Below are positions 36,784-46,389 of a stretch of DNA of 64,000 nt, piece by piece; positions within the stretch are counted from its first letter, which is position 1, and every line of letters starts with the position of its first letter. The stretch lies in assembly GCA_902792895.1 (NCBI GenBank), contig CADBBK010000005.1, positions 33,312 through 97,311 of the forward strand, given 5' to 3'. The translations under genes were made by a program, and so were the position numbers. The notes under the pieces were generated by a model. It saw nothing but the letters and a program-made list of their open reading frames with translations, searched no databases and was not told the origin of the DNA. This DNA is from an uncultured Bacteroidales bacterium (GTDB lineage Bacteria; Bacteroidota; Bacteroidia; Bacteroidales; Muribaculaceae).

Positions 36784-39294
36784 TCAATTGGTAAACAATT
36801 GGTCGATGTCCATCGGGCTGACGAGCACCTGGCGGGGCTTGCTGCCCTGTGCGGGGCCGACGATGCCGGCATGCTCCATCTGGTCCATCAGGCGGCCGGC
36901 GCGGTTGTAGCCGATCTCGTAGCGGCGTTGCAGCGATGACGTGCTGGCGGTGTTGCTCATCACGACGAAGCGCACAGCCTCCTCGAACAGCGGGTCGCGG
37001 TCCTTGACGTTGCCCACGTTGGCATCGCTGCCGCTGCCGTCCTCGTTGTTGCCCACATACTCAGGCAGCATGTAGGGGATCTCGTGGTCGATATCGCGGT
37101 CGTTGTCCTCTTGCTCCTTGATGTAGTCACAGATGCGCACGATATCGGGCGTGTCAACAAACGGACATTGCAACCTCGTCAACTCGCCGTCAATCTGGAA
37201 CAGCATGTCACCGCGTCCGATGAGCTGCTGGGCTCCGGTGCGGTCGATGATGATCTGGCTGTCCACGCGGCCTGCCACGGCAAACGCGATGCGGCCGGGG
37301 AAGTTACCCTTGATCAGACCGGTGATGACCTTGGACGACGGGCGCTGGGTAGCGATAATCATGTGGATACCCACGGCACGGGCCTTTTGGGCGATGCGCA
37401 CCAGCGGAGTCTCGACCTCCTTGCCGGCGGTCATGATCATATCACTGAACTCATCGATGATGCCTACGATATAAGGCATGTACTGGTATTTCTTCTCGCC
37501 ATGCTCATCGCGCACTTCACGCAGCTCACGGCGCCACATGTCGTTGTAGTCGCTCACATTGCGCACCTTCACTTCCTCGAACACCTTGTAGCGGTCCTCC
37601 ATCTCCTGCACCAGGCAGTTCAGCGTCTTGATGACACGGTCGGTGTCGGTGATGATGGCTTTCTCCTCTCCGGGGGCTTTGGCAAAGAAGTATTTCTCAA
37701 GGTCGGCATACACGCTGAACTCAACACGCTTGGGATCAACGAGGACCAGTTTCAGCTCCGATGGGCCTTTCTTGTAGAGCAGCGACGTGATGATGGCATT
37801 CAGACCCACCGATTTACCTTTACCGGTAGCACCTGCAACCAGCAGGTGAGGCATCTTGGTCAAGTCGGCAATGAATACCTCGTTGCTGACGGTGCAGCCC
37901 AGACACATGGGCAGCTTGGCGCGCGAATCTTGGAAGGCTCTGGAACCCAGCACCTCGCGCATGGGAACCACCTGCGGGTCACGGTTGGGCACCTCGATGC
38001 CGATAGTGCCGCGGCCAGGCATGGGCGCGATGATGCGGATGCCAAGTGCTGCCAGACTGAGGGCGATGTCGTCCTCGAGACCGCGTATCTTGTTCACGCG
38101 CACACCATCCTGCGGCACTATCTCAAACAGTGTCACCGTGGGACCCACATGAACCATGATGTCCTTGATCTCGATGCCATACTTGTTGAGGGTGTCACGG
38201 ATGCGCTCCTTGTTTTCGTCCTGCTCCTGCTTGTCCACACTGTTGGGATTCATGCGGATGTCCTGCAGCAGATCCAGGGTGGGGAAGTGGTAGTGACGGT
38301 ATTCGCCGGTCGGGTCGTGAGGGTTGCTCACCTCGGTGCTGGCTGCGATGGGCCTCAATCGGGCAGCCTCTCCATTGTTGCCCGGAGCCGCATCATTGCC
38401 GCGTGCACGCTGACGGCGCTGCCTCGGTTGGGGTGCAGGGCCCTCATCACGGGCATCATCATTCCCCCTAATGTCCTCGATACGCTGTTCACCCCCCAGG
38501 AAGCTGGATTCGCCAGGCTGGCTGACGACTTTCTCGGTTTCCTCCTTGCTGCGGCTGCGTTTCTTCTCAATTTCGTTCTTCACTTGGTTGACGATAGCCA
38601 TGATGGTCTGGTAGGTCAGGAACACCCAGATCATCAACACAATCAGGTTCACGGCAATCATGCCATACATGCCCATCAGGCCCAATAGCCACTTGTTGAT
38701 GAAGAATCCCATATAGCCGCCCAGCGGGAAGAAAGTAATAGGCTTCATGAAATAGGTGGCAGCTCCCACGACCATCGAGAACGTGAGGATGCTGAACAGG
38801 CTGATGAAGGTAAACTGGAAAAAGTGCACCTTCTTGTCCTTGCGGATGAGCCGCATGCCCAGTGTGAGAAACCACACCACAATGATGAATGCGGCAACAC
38901 CCACGCCGTTCTGGATGAAGAAATCGCTTAGTGAGGCTCCCACGGCCGCACCTGCATTGCGGATTTGCTCGCGCACTTGTGCATTCTCGAGTACCGAGTA
39001 GTTGTCCACCCGGTTTTGGTCCGACATGCCTGCCGACAGGAAATAGGACAGGAATGAGATGAGCAGATAGATGCCGGTAAACAGCATCACAATGCCTGTG
39101 GCAAAGCGCATCCTTCCGTTCTGGAAGAACGCCTTAAAGCGTTGCCATCGGGTTTTCTGACTGTTCTCGATGCCTCGTTCTGCCTCTTGCGAACGGATAT
39201 AGTCATTTGACTGTTTGATGGCACTGATGTCGGGATTGAAGTCTCCCTGCTGATTGTCGTTGGTTTTACGGCTGCGTGTTCCTTTGCTCTTCAT
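36784..39294 (-). CDS. ftsK: DNA translocase FtsK
   Basis: FtsK pumps DNA at the division septum and helps resolve chromosome dimers. The 836 residues comprise an N-terminal domain with about four to five membrane segments (residues 60-260), a charged linker (about 265-330) and a RecA-like motor. The motor has the Walker A ATGKGKSV near residue 488 and Walker B GIIDEFSDM near residue 605. A C-terminal winged-helix gamma domain (SSLQRRYEIGYNRAGRLMDQME) reads the orientation sequences. It heads the minus-strand group ftsK-lolA-DUF445. The region upstream (39295-39544) is AT-rich with no convincing promoter box. Confidence 0.96.
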   Translation of the reverse strand: MKSKGTRSRKTNDNQQGDFNPDISAIKQSNDYIRSQEAERGIENSQKTRWQRFKAFFQNGRMRFATGIVMLFTGIYLLISFLSYFLSAGMSDQNRVDNYSVLENAQVREQIRNAGAAVGASLSDFFIQNGVGVAAFIIVVWFLTLGMRLIRKDKKVHFFQFTFISLFSILTFSMVVGAATYFMKPITFFPLGGYMGFFINKWLLGLMGMYGMIAVNLIVLMIWVFLTYQTIMAIVNQVKNEIEKKRSRSKEETEKVVSQPGESSFLGGEQRIEDIRGNDDARDEGPAPQPRQRRQRARGNDAAPGNNGEAARLRPIAASTEVSNPHDPTGEYRHYHFPTLDLLQDIRMNPNSVDKQEQDENKERIRDTLNKYGIEIKDIMVHVGPTVTLFEIVPQDGVRVNKIRGLEDDIALSLAALGIRIIAPMPGRGTIGIEVPNRDPQVVPMREVLGSRAFQDSRAKLPMCLGCTVSNEVFIADLTKMPHLLVAGATGKGKSVGLNAIITSLLYKKGPSELKLVLVDPKRVEFSVYADLEKYFFAKAPGEEKAIITDTDRVIKTLNCLVQEMEDRYKVFEEVKVRNVSDYNDMWRRELREVRDEHGEKKYQYMPYIVGIIDEFSDMIMTAGKEVETPLVRIAQKARAVGIHMIIATQRPSSKVITGLIKGNFPGRIAFAVAGRVDSQIIIDRTGAQQLIGRGDMLFQIDGELTRLQCPFVDTPDIVRICDYIKEQEDNDRDIDHEIPYMLPEYVGNNEDGSGSDANVGNVKDRDPLFEEAVRFVVMSNTASTSSLQRRYEIGYNRAGRLMDQMEHAGIVGPAQGSKPRQVLVSPMDIDQLFTN

Positions 39295-39544
39295 CTTTTT
39301 TGCTATCGATTAATTTGGGGGTGTAAAATTACAAAATAAAATTGATTTGCGATTGCAAATCCGGTACTTTTTTTTAAATATTTTTTCCGATATCTCATTT
39401 TCAGTTAATTACGATTGCTCTCCCGATGTCTTGTACTACTTTGCAAACGTGAATTCCAGACTTTACAGCCCCAGTGAAGGCTACATTAGGGAAAAACTAG
39501 TGGAAAAATGTGGCACGAGTGCATGAGGGACAAGCGAGAAGGCA

Positions 39545-41026
39545 TTAGTCCTTTTTCCAGAACGACCGGGTGAAGACAACCAGCACGGTGAACAACTCAA
39601 GACGGCCCACCATCATTTCGAAGGCAAGTACCCACTTGGCGCCTGGATGCAGAGAAACCCACGAGCCGTTGGCACCAGTTACTCCGTGTCCGATGCCCAC
39701 GTTGCTGATGGCCGACATGGAAGTATACATGGCGTCAAACACCGGTATGCCATAGAACGTCAGGTACAGTGCCACGACCATGATAATCAGGATATAAATC
39801 GTGAAGAAGGTGTTCACTTTGTTGACCACTTGGTTGGGTACGGGTTTGCCATCGACATGGACGGCGCGCACCGAGTTGGTGTGCAGCACACGGTAGAACT
39901 CGTTGGCTGTATTTTTCAGCAGCACGATGAGTCGGTCCATCTTGGCACCGCCCGAGGTGGAGCCTGCCATGCCGCCGAAGAACATCATCACCATCAATAC
40001 CACCGTGACAAACTCGCCGCTGTCCTCGTAGTCAAACGTCGAGAAGCCTGTTGATGTGATGGCCGACAATGTGTCGAACGCGCTGTAGATAAATCTGTCG
40101 CTATTCGTGTCAAGGAATCCCATGTAGGCCATATAGCCCATGATGGCAACTGTGGTGATGAGCGTAGTCATGCAATACCAGCGCAGGGTGTTGTTCTTGG
40201 TCACACGCTTGAAATTGCCACGTCCCACGGCGATGATGAGCGAGAAACTGATGCCGCCGATGAACATGAAGATGATCACCATCATGAAGACATAACTAGA
40301 GTGCCAGTAGTCCAGGCCGATGTTCTTGGTGGAATAGCCGCCGGTCGAGGTCGTGGTCATGGCGTGGCACACGGCATCAAACCAGTCCATCGGCCCCAGG
40401 AACAGCAGCACGGTGAGCAGTGCCGTCAGCCCGATGTAGATGAGCCACAGGTCCTTAGCCGTCTGGCTCACGCGCGGCCTGAAGCGCTCATGGGTGATGC
40501 CTGTCACCTCGGCATTAAACAGGGCGATACCGCCTTTCTGGTTCAGCATGGGAATGACGGCAAGGGTGAACAGGATGATTCCCATGCCGCCAATCCATTG
40601 TGTCATCGCGCGCCAGAAGAGCACTCCACGCGGGATTTCCTCAACATAGCGGATAACGCTTGACCCCGTTGTTGTAAAGCCTGCCATCGTCTCGAAGAAT
40701 GCGTCGGTCACATTGTTGAACGTGTAGGACAGCAGGTAGGGCAGCATGCCGAATAACGAGAAGAATACCCAGATGATGGCTGTGAGCATCAGGCCCTCGC
40801 GCTTGTGCATCGACTTGCTGCGCGGCTTGATGCCGAATGCCATTCCGGCTCCGGCACCGGCAGTGATGAGGGTGCTGTAGATGAACGCCTGCATCGCTGT
40901 GGACTCGCCAAACCACCACGACACGGCAAGCGGCAGCAGCATGAATGCCGCCTCAATGAGTAGCAGCCAGCCCTGCATGCGCAGCACGATGGCAAAGTTG
41001 ATATTCTGGTTCGCTAGTCGTGACAT
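39545..41026 (-). CDS. trkH: TrkH-family potassium uptake protein
   Basis: This 493-residue inner-membrane K+ transporter subunit has ten or more hydrophobic segments and the four pore-loop signatures of the Trk/Ktr/HKT fold: 'TTTGSSVI', 'TTTSTGGYST', 'AITSTGFSTF' and 'ISNVGIGHG'. Each pore loop carries the filter glycine. It works with the cytoplasmic regulator TrkA, encoded 75 bases upstream in the same direction. The gene is last in the small-ORF/dxs/trkA/trkH run. Confidence 0.95.
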   Translation of the reverse strand: MSRLANQNINFAIVLRMQGWLLLIEAAFMLLPLAVSWWFGESTAMQAFIYSTLITAGAGAGMAFGIKPRSKSMHKREGLMLTAIIWVFFSLFGMLPYLLSYTFNNVTDAFFETMAGFTTTGSSVIRYVEEIPRGVLFWRAMTQWIGGMGIILFTLAVIPMLNQKGGIALFNAEVTGITHERFRPRVSQTAKDLWLIYIGLTALLTVLLFLGPMDWFDAVCHAMTTTSTGGYSTKNIGLDYWHSSYVFMMVIIFMFIGGISFSLIIAVGRGNFKRVTKNNTLRWYCMTTLITTVAIMGYMAYMGFLDTNSDRFIYSAFDTLSAITSTGFSTFDYEDSGEFVTVVLMVMMFFGGMAGSTSGGAKMDRLIVLLKNTANEFYRVLHTNSVRAVHVDGKPVPNQVVNKVNTFFTIYILIIMVVALYLTFYGIPVFDAMYTSMSAISNVGIGHGVTGANGSWVSLHPGAKWVLAFEMMVGRLELFTVLVVFTRSFWKKD

Positions 41027-41101
41027 GGTGTCTGTTGCTTTTGTCTTTAGCTTGCGGTTGTCAGTGTTTTATGATTCTTTACATGAACTACGATGACGGT
41101 A

Positions 41102-42433
41102 TCACGAGAAATACTTGTCGAGTTTGTGGATGGCACCCTGCAGACAGAAGACCACCACATGGTCACCCGGCATGATGCGGGTGTTACCATCAACGAGTTG
41201 TCCCTTGCCGTCGCGCACAAGGCCGGCAATCGTGAAGTCGCGGCTCAGTTTCAGGTCCTTCACGTCGGCACGGGTTACGCGGTCACCTTCCTCGACGATG
41301 ATCTCGGCCACCTCGGCATCGGCCAGCGACAGGCAGCGGGCATTGTCCTCGTCGGCATCGATCATGATCTGGTAGATGCGGCTCGATGCCAGCAGTTTCT
41401 TGTTCACGATGGTGCCGATGTTGAGAGCCTCGGCCTCGTTGATGAACTGGATGTCCTCAACCTGGGCAATGGTCTTGGGCACGCCATTGGTCTTGGCAAT
41501 CATGCAGGCCATCATGTTGACAGCGCTGTTTTCGCCCAGGGCGATGAAGGCGTCATAGTAGCTCACGCTCTCTTCCTCGTTGAGTTCCGAGTCGCGGAAG
41601 TCGCCCTGCACCAGTTTGCAGTTGGGATAGCGTTGGGCCAGTTCGTCGCAGCGCTCCATGTCGCTCTCGATGATTTTGATGTCAACGGCCTTGCCCAGTT
41701 TCTTGAGGAGCTGCTCGGCGATGTCATTGCCGCCCACGATGAGCACGTTGTCCACCGGGGTGTCTTTCTTGCCGCACACCTCGCGCACCTCGTCGATGTG
41801 GTCGCGCGTGGTGGCGATGTAGATGATGTCGTTCTCCATCACGCGGTCATCGCCGCGAGGGATGATGATCTCGCGGTTGCGCTTGATGGCCGACACGTGC
41901 AGAAAGTGGCTGATGTTGGACACATCCCTGAGCATCTGGTTGACGATACGGGCGTTGTTGCGGATTTTTACACCCACGACAATCAGCTCGCCGTCAAACA
42001 GTTCAAACCAGTTGCGCGCCCAGGTGCGCTTCAGTGCGCGGGCAATCTCCTTGGCCGCCAGCATCTCGGGATAGATAAAGTGGTCGATGCCCAAGTTGGA
42101 GATGTGCGTACGGTAGCGCTCGTTGAAGAACTCGTCATTGTCGATGCGGGCAACGGTCTTCTTCGCTCCTAGGCGCTTGGCCATGGAACAGGCCAGGATA
42201 TTGCGTGCCTCGCTCTTGGTCACGGCGATAAACAGGTCGCACACACCTGTCTTGATCGCGTTCAGGTCGCTGAACGAGATGGCGCTGCCCTGATGGGTGA
42301 GCAGGTTGTAGTTCTCGAGCGGTTCGAGTTTGCGGTTGTCAACGTCCATGACGATGATATCCTGCTCCTCGTCGCTGAGCATCTTGGCTAGATGGGTGCC
42401 CACTTCTCCTGCACCGGCGATTACGATTCTCAT
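41102..42433 (-). CDS. trkA: Trk system potassium transport regulator TrkA
   Basis: This 443-residue cytoplasmic NAD-binding gate regulator of TrkH has two RCK modules. The first has the Rossmann motif IAGAGEVGTHLAK at the N-terminus, and the second has VLIVGGNDIAEQL near residue 230. Each is followed by a TrkA-C domain, of which the second ends with 'ITRIMPGDHVVVFC'-like sequence. It sits 37 bases after dxs and 75 bases before trkH on the minus strand. Linkage with trkH supports the assignment. Confidence 0.95.
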   Translation of the reverse strand: MRIVIAGAGEVGTHLAKMLSDEEQDIIVMDVDNRKLEPLENYNLLTHQGSAISFSDLNAIKTGVCDLFIAVTKSEARNILACSMAKRLGAKKTVARIDNDEFFNERYRTHISNLGIDHFIYPEMLAAKEIARALKRTWARNWFELFDGELIVVGVKIRNNARIVNQMLRDVSNISHFLHVSAIKRNREIIIPRGDDRVMENDIIYIATTRDHIDEVREVCGKKDTPVDNVLIVGGNDIAEQLLKKLGKAVDIKIIESDMERCDELAQRYPNCKLVQGDFRDSELNEEESVSYYDAFIALGENSAVNMMACMIAKTNGVPKTIAQVEDIQFINEAEALNIGTIVNKKLLASSRIYQIMIDADEDNARCLSLADAEVAEIIVEEGDRVTRADVKDLKLSRDFTIAGLVRDGKGQLVDGNTRIMPGDHVVVFCLQGAIHKLDKYFS

Positions 42434-42470
42434 CTCTTATCCTTTTATTTCATTAGTGATCAATCTCTTT

Positions 42471-44387
42471 CTATTCCTTCTGCATCAATGACAGGATGGT
42501 CTTTTCAAGCGACTGGGCGTCCATGCCGCACCGCTCATACAGCTGGGCGACTGTGCCCTGATGCACAAACTCGTCCTGCACGCCGAGCATGCGCAGCCGC
42601 GTCGTGCGGTCATGACGGGTAAGCCACTCGGCGACAGCCGAGCCCAGGCCGCCCATCACGGTACCGTCCTCGATAGTGATGATGCTGTGGTAACGCTTGG
42701 TGGCCTCATCAAGGATTTCTTCATCGATGGGTTTGACATAAATCATGTCATAGTGCCCCACCTTGATGCCCTGCTCGGCCAGACGGTTCACCACTTCAAT
42801 CACCTCGTTGCCGATGTGCCCGATGCTCAGCACGGCAACGCCTTCGCCCTCGCTCATGCGGCGTCCCTTGCCCACGGGTAGCACCTGCATCTCGTTGTGC
42901 CAGTCGGCGATGACGCCCTTGCCGCGCGGATAGCGGATGGCAAACGGGCCCATACCGTCCTGCTGGGCAGTGAACATCAGGTTGCGCAGGTCGTGCTCGT
43001 TGATGGGCGAGGCTACCACCATGCCCGGGATGCAGCGCAGGTAGGCCAGGTCAAACAGGCCGTGGTGCGTCACGCCGTCCTCGCCGACGATGCCTCCGCG
43101 GTCGATGCAGAAGGTCACCGGCAGTCCTTGGATGGCCACATCGTGGATGATGGAGTCGTAGCCGCGCTGCAGGAAGGTGCTGTAGATGGCGCAGTAGGGG
43201 TGCATGCCGTCCTTGGCCAGTCCACCTGCAAACGTCACCGCGTGGCCCTCGCTGATGCCCACGTCAAACGCGCGTGTGGGCATGGCCTCAAGCATCATCG
43301 ACATCGACGTGCCACTGGGCATGGCAGCGGTGATGCCGACAATCTTGTCATTTTTTTCAGCCAGCTCGACAAGTGTCTTGCCGAACACGTCCTGGTACTT
43401 GATGGGACCGCCCTTGCCGCCCTTGGCGCGTTCACCGGTCTCCTCGTCAAATTTGCCGGGGGCGTGCCATGTGGCGGGGTCGGCTTCGGCAGCAGCAAAG
43501 CCTTTACCCTTGACGGTGCGCACGTGCACCAGTTTGGGGCCGGTCATGTCCTTGATTTCCCTGAAGACTTTGACCAGGCGCTTCACGTCGTGCCCGTCGT
43601 ACAGGCCGAAGTAGCGGATGTTCAAACCCTCGAAAATGTTCTGCTGGCCCGAGAACAGCGACTTCAACGCGTTGCTGAAGCGCATGATCAGTCCCCTGCG
43701 GTTATCGTTGATGACGTTGTGACGGCGCAGGAACTGATAGGTCTTGTAGCGCAGCTTGTTGTAGCGGTGCGACGTGTGCAGGTCGCTCATGTAGCCGCTC
43801 AATGCACCCACGTTGGCATCAATCGCCATGTCATTGTCGTTGAGCACGATAATCAGGTTATTGGGATTGGTCGTGGCATTGTTGATGCCCTCAAAGGCCA
43901 ATCCGCCGCTGATGCTGGCGTCACCGATGACGGCAACCACCTTGCGGGTGGGGTTATGTTGCAACTCAGCGGCAATCGCCATTCCCAGCGCTGCCGAGAT
44001 GGAATTCGAGGCATGGCCTGCAGTGAACGTGTCATACTCGCTCTCGGCGGGATTGGGAAAACCGCTCAGGCCGTCCAACTTGCGGTTGTCGTCAAACTGG
44101 TCGCGACGACCGGTCAATATCTTGTGGGCATAGGCCTGATGGCCCACGTCCCACACCAGGCGGTCATCGGGTGTGTTGAACACGTAATGCAACGCCACGA
44201 TGATTTCCACGGCGCCCATACTCGAGGCGAAGTGGCCGGGGTTGCTTGAGAGTTCGTGTATCATATATTGTCGCAGTTCCTGGCACACCTGGGGCAATTG
44301 GTCTATGTCCAGTTTGCGCAGGTCGGCAGGTGTGTCGATTTGCGCCAGCAGCGGGCAGTGTTCTTGGATATATGGTTTTGTTGTCAT
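42471..44387 (-). CDS. dxs: 1-deoxy-D-xylulose-5-phosphate synthase
   Basis: This enzyme condenses pyruvate and glyceraldehyde-3-phosphate using thiamine diphosphate, the first step of the MEP isoprenoid pathway. The 638 residues include 'SSNPGHFASSMG', 'WDVGHQAYAHKILTGRR', the ThDP motif GDASISGG...NDNDMAI, and the pyrimidine-domain 'YDSIIHDVAIQGLPVTFCIDRGGIVGEDG'-type region with the catalytic Glu. The length is normal. It starts two bases after the stop of the small membrane protein and is followed by trkA, so these genes form an operon from the promoter at 44600. Confidence 0.97.
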   Translation of the reverse strand: MTTKPYIQEHCPLLAQIDTPADLRKLDIDQLPQVCQELRQYMIHELSSNPGHFASSMGAVEIIVALHYVFNTPDDRLVWDVGHQAYAHKILTGRRDQFDDNRKLDGLSGFPNPAESEYDTFTAGHASNSISAALGMAIAAELQHNPTRKVVAVIGDASISGGLAFEGINNATTNPNNLIIVLNDNDMAIDANVGALSGYMSDLHTSHRYNKLRYKTYQFLRRHNVINDNRRGLIMRFSNALKSLFSGQQNIFEGLNIRYFGLYDGHDVKRLVKVFREIKDMTGPKLVHVRTVKGKGFAAAEADPATWHAPGKFDEETGERAKGGKGGPIKYQDVFGKTLVELAEKNDKIVGITAAMPSGTSMSMMLEAMPTRAFDVGISEGHAVTFAGGLAKDGMHPYCAIYSTFLQRGYDSIIHDVAIQGLPVTFCIDRGGIVGEDGVTHHGLFDLAYLRCIPGMVVASPINEHDLRNLMFTAQQDGMGPFAIRYPRGKGVIADWHNEMQVLPVGKGRRMSEGEGVAVLSIGHIGNEVIEVVNRLAEQGIKVGHYDMIYVKPIDEEILDEATKRYHSIITIEDGTVMGGLGSAVAEWLTRHDRTTRLRMLGVQDEFVHQGTVAQLYERCGMDAQSLEKTILSLMQKE

Positions 44388-44389
44388 GG

Positions 44390-44572
44390 TTACTTGTCAG
44401 AGTCCTTTTTCACGTACTTCTTGTAGAGGGGTACAAACACAATGATGCCCGATGCCACGATGCTAAAAATCACCATGAAGTCGATGCGGGCAGCACGTTC
44501 AAGCAAAATCCAGCACAATCCCACCCACAGGAGCAGGATGCACACAAAGCGTATTATATTGCCGGTACTCAT
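44390..44572 (-). CDS. Small two-helix membrane protein upstream of dxs
   Basis: This 60-residue protein has two hydrophobic helices (IIRFVCILLLWVGLCWILL and FMVIFSIVASGIIVFVPLY) and a basic tail (KKYVKKDSDK). Its stop is two bases before the dxs start, so translation is probably coupled. The first gene after a good -7 box, it is likely real despite its size. Its function is unknown. Confidence 0.65.
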   Translation of the reverse strand: MSTGNIIRFVCILLLWVGLCWILLERAARIDFMVIFSIVASGIIVFVPLYKKYVKKDSDK

Positions 44573-44599
44573 ATCCTCGTATAGATTTGTCTAAACTGC

Positions 44600-44607
44600 A
44601 AAGGTAA
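44600..44607 (-). promoter_or_regulatory. -7 element for the dxs-trkA-trkH operon
   Basis: The complement of 44600-44607 reads TACCTTTG, a full TAnnTTTG match, 27 bases before the ATG of the small membrane protein. No clear TTTG box is present at the -33 distance. Confidence 0.6.
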
Positions 44608-44635
44608 TCATTATTTCCGAAACTTTGCCCAGGAG

Positions 44636-44673
44636 TACAATAAAAAAGTAGGGACGCATTTTCGCGTCCCTAC
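44636..44673 (-). terminator. Palindromic-repeat terminator of C10 peptidase gene
   Basis: GTAGGGACGC (44648-44657) pairs with GCGTCCCTAC (44664-44673) around a 6-base loop. On the minus strand TTTTTTATTG follows, the layout of an intrinsic terminator for the peptidase gene that ends at 44707. The arms are related to the GAGACGCAA palindrome at 25080-25101, so both may belong to one dispersed repeat family. Confidence 0.75.
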
Positions 44674-44706
44674 AGTTATCGGGGTTTGTTGTCGTTCGGT
44701 TATCGG

Positions 44707-46122
44707 TTATTTGTTCAGCAGCATGTCAATCAGCTCGCTCACGTCCGAAATACCGATCTCGTTATCATCGTCAATGTAGGCTGCCTGCAGGTTGAGGCCG
44801 GTGGCATCACCATTGAGCAGGTAGTCACACAGGGCGCTAACGTCCGAGATACCTACCTCGCCGTCATTGTCAACGTCGCCGATCTTCACTTCGGGCTCGT
44901 CACCGGGAATCACATAGCCCTCATAGGGGTAGAGGTCGATAATCATCTCGTTGGACGTGCTTCCCGAGCAGCTGAAGTCCCAATACTCGCTGTCGCCGTA
45001 GGGATAGAAACCGAAAGCACCAAATTCGAACCATCCATTAAAGCGCTCGTAGAAGCCCCAGTTCATGTGGAACTTGCCATCGGCATCAACGCCGTCGAGA
45101 ACCCATGCATGGCCGTCAACAAAGTCAACATTGTGGTAAGCGATGGGGCGACCTGCCTCGAGCTCGACGCTGATGAGGGCTTTCCATTCCTCTTCGGTAA
45201 ATTTGTTGCTGTTGTCGCAGTAGTAGCCGGGGTCATAGCCGATTAACTTGGCATTGCTGCTGTAACCAAACAGCTTGAAAGCGTCACGCTGGTCGTAGGA
45301 GTAGGCGCCAGTCGAGGTGCCCGAATTGCCATAGCGGGCCTTGCAGGCATGACCGGCATAGCGGCACAGCTTGGCAACGGCTTCGGCCTGCTCAGTGGTG
45401 TAGGTGCCCAGGGAAACGCCGCCTGTGCTGGGGTTATATATCGTGTAGGCCGGGAGCATCAAGCTATAGTCAAATGTGGTTGCTTCCAGAGCAGGAACAG
45501 TGCCGCAACCGCCATAAACGTAATATGCGCTCATTGCAGGAGCGTTATCGGGATATTTCCAGTAATACATGATCTGAGACATGGCAAGGGGGGCACATCC
45601 CACTGCATAGTGGCTGCTGCCGCTGGTCGGGGTGAAGCGATCCATGGGCTCGTTCTGACCCCAAGTAGACTTGGTCAGCGGTGCGACAGGAGTGACACGC
45701 TTAGGAGCCTTCATGGGAACGAGCTTGCCTTTATAGCTCTGCATGGCCTCAATCTGGCGCTTGTATAAGTCGAGCTGATCCTTCATGTTGCCGGGCAGGT
45801 CCTTCATGTCGATGCTGCCCTTGTCGCCATAGGCCAGCACCTCTTTGGCGCGGTCGTCACCAGCCATGATGATCCAGCCACCGCCGTCGATGTTGAACAC
45901 GTAGAAAGCATTGCCTTCTACACTGGAGGCCTCGGTGTAGGCCAGCTTGATGTCGGCTGTCGAGGGAGCGTTGAGCATGCCCTTCGAGGCCATGCTGCGC
46001 TTCATGAAATTACTTGCAGCTTGGCGAGCCGCATTCACGTCGATGTTACCGGCGCTAGCGCTGAAGGTCATCAGGCCAGCAACAGCCAGAACACAAGAAA
46101 TACTGAGTTTCTTAAAGTTCAT
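44707..46122 (-). CDS. C10 (streptopain-type) cysteine protease with dockerin-like tail
   Basis: This encodes 471 residues from the ATG at 46122; a longer reading would start before the promoter. It has a signal peptide (MNFKKLSISCVLAVAGLMTFSASA), then a SpeB-type propeptide (about residues 25-150). The C10 catalytic domain has Cys176 in HYAVGCAPLAMSQ and His338 in VDGHAWVLDG, followed by the NWGF tryptophan. The C-terminus has two dockerin type I-like calcium repeats (GDVDNDGEVGISDVSALCDYLL and DDDNEIGISDVSELIDMLL). It is probably exported and activated by loss of the propeptide. A second, divergent C10 gene is immediately upstream, but each has its own promoter and terminator. Confidence 0.93.
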   Translation of the reverse strand: MNFKKLSISCVLAVAGLMTFSASAGNIDVNAARQAASNFMKRSMASKGMLNAPSTADIKLAYTEASSVEGNAFYVFNIDGGGWIIMAGDDRAKEVLAYGDKGSIDMKDLPGNMKDQLDLYKRQIEAMQSYKGKLVPMKAPKRVTPVAPLTKSTWGQNEPMDRFTPTSGSSHYAVGCAPLAMSQIMYYWKYPDNAPAMSAYYVYGGCGTVPALEATTFDYSLMLPAYTIYNPSTGGVSLGTYTTEQAEAVAKLCRYAGHACKARYGNSGTSTGAYSYDQRDAFKLFGYSSNAKLIGYDPGYYCDNSNKFTEEEWKALISVELEAGRPIAYHNVDFVDGHAWVLDGVDADGKFHMNWGFYERFNGWFEFGAFGFYPYGDSEYWDFSCSGSTSNEMIIDLYPYEGYVIPGDEPEVKIGDVDNDGEVGISDVSALCDYLLNGDATGLNLQAAYIDDDNEIGISDVSELIDMLLNK

Positions 46123-46181
46123 AGTTTTTAATGTATTAAATAGGTTATTAAATAATGAAATTCCAGTTAAGAAGTCGGCCA

Positions 46182-46211
46182 CAAAGTTATGAATTTTTTT
46201 TCATTATCAAA
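46182..46211 (-). promoter_or_regulatory. Promoter of the downstream C10 peptidase
   Basis: On the minus strand TTTG (complement of 46208-46211), 18 bases and TAACTTTG (complement of 46182-46189) precede the ATG at 46122, giving a leader of about 53 bases. Confidence 0.65.
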
Positions 46212-46239
46212 ACTTTTGCAGGATAAAAACCAAGACTTG

Positions 46240-46299
46240 AATAAAAGTTTTACAAAAACTGACAGGAGCGCATGGCTATGGGATGCCGATGCGCTCCTG
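46240..46299 (-). terminator. Terminator of the upstream C10 peptidase
   Basis: CAGGAGCGCAT (46263-46273) pairs with ATGCGCTCCTG (46289-46299) in an 11-bp stem. On the minus strand it is followed by TCAGTTTTTGTAAAACTTTT, a T-rich tail. It sits about 90 bases beyond the stop at 46390. Confidence 0.75.
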
Positions 46300-46389
46300 A
46301 CTCTGTTATTTAGGCCTATCGATGAATGCGTTATTCTGCGCCGCCGTTTGACCGTCTTCGGAACGGTAGGAGAGAGGATGAGGGATGGT

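Noticed and set aside
37084-38688. A 534-codon + strand frame opposite ftsK
   Set aside because: It is antisense to a clear FtsK gene and its composition (His/Val/Asp-rich) is typical of a shadow frame.
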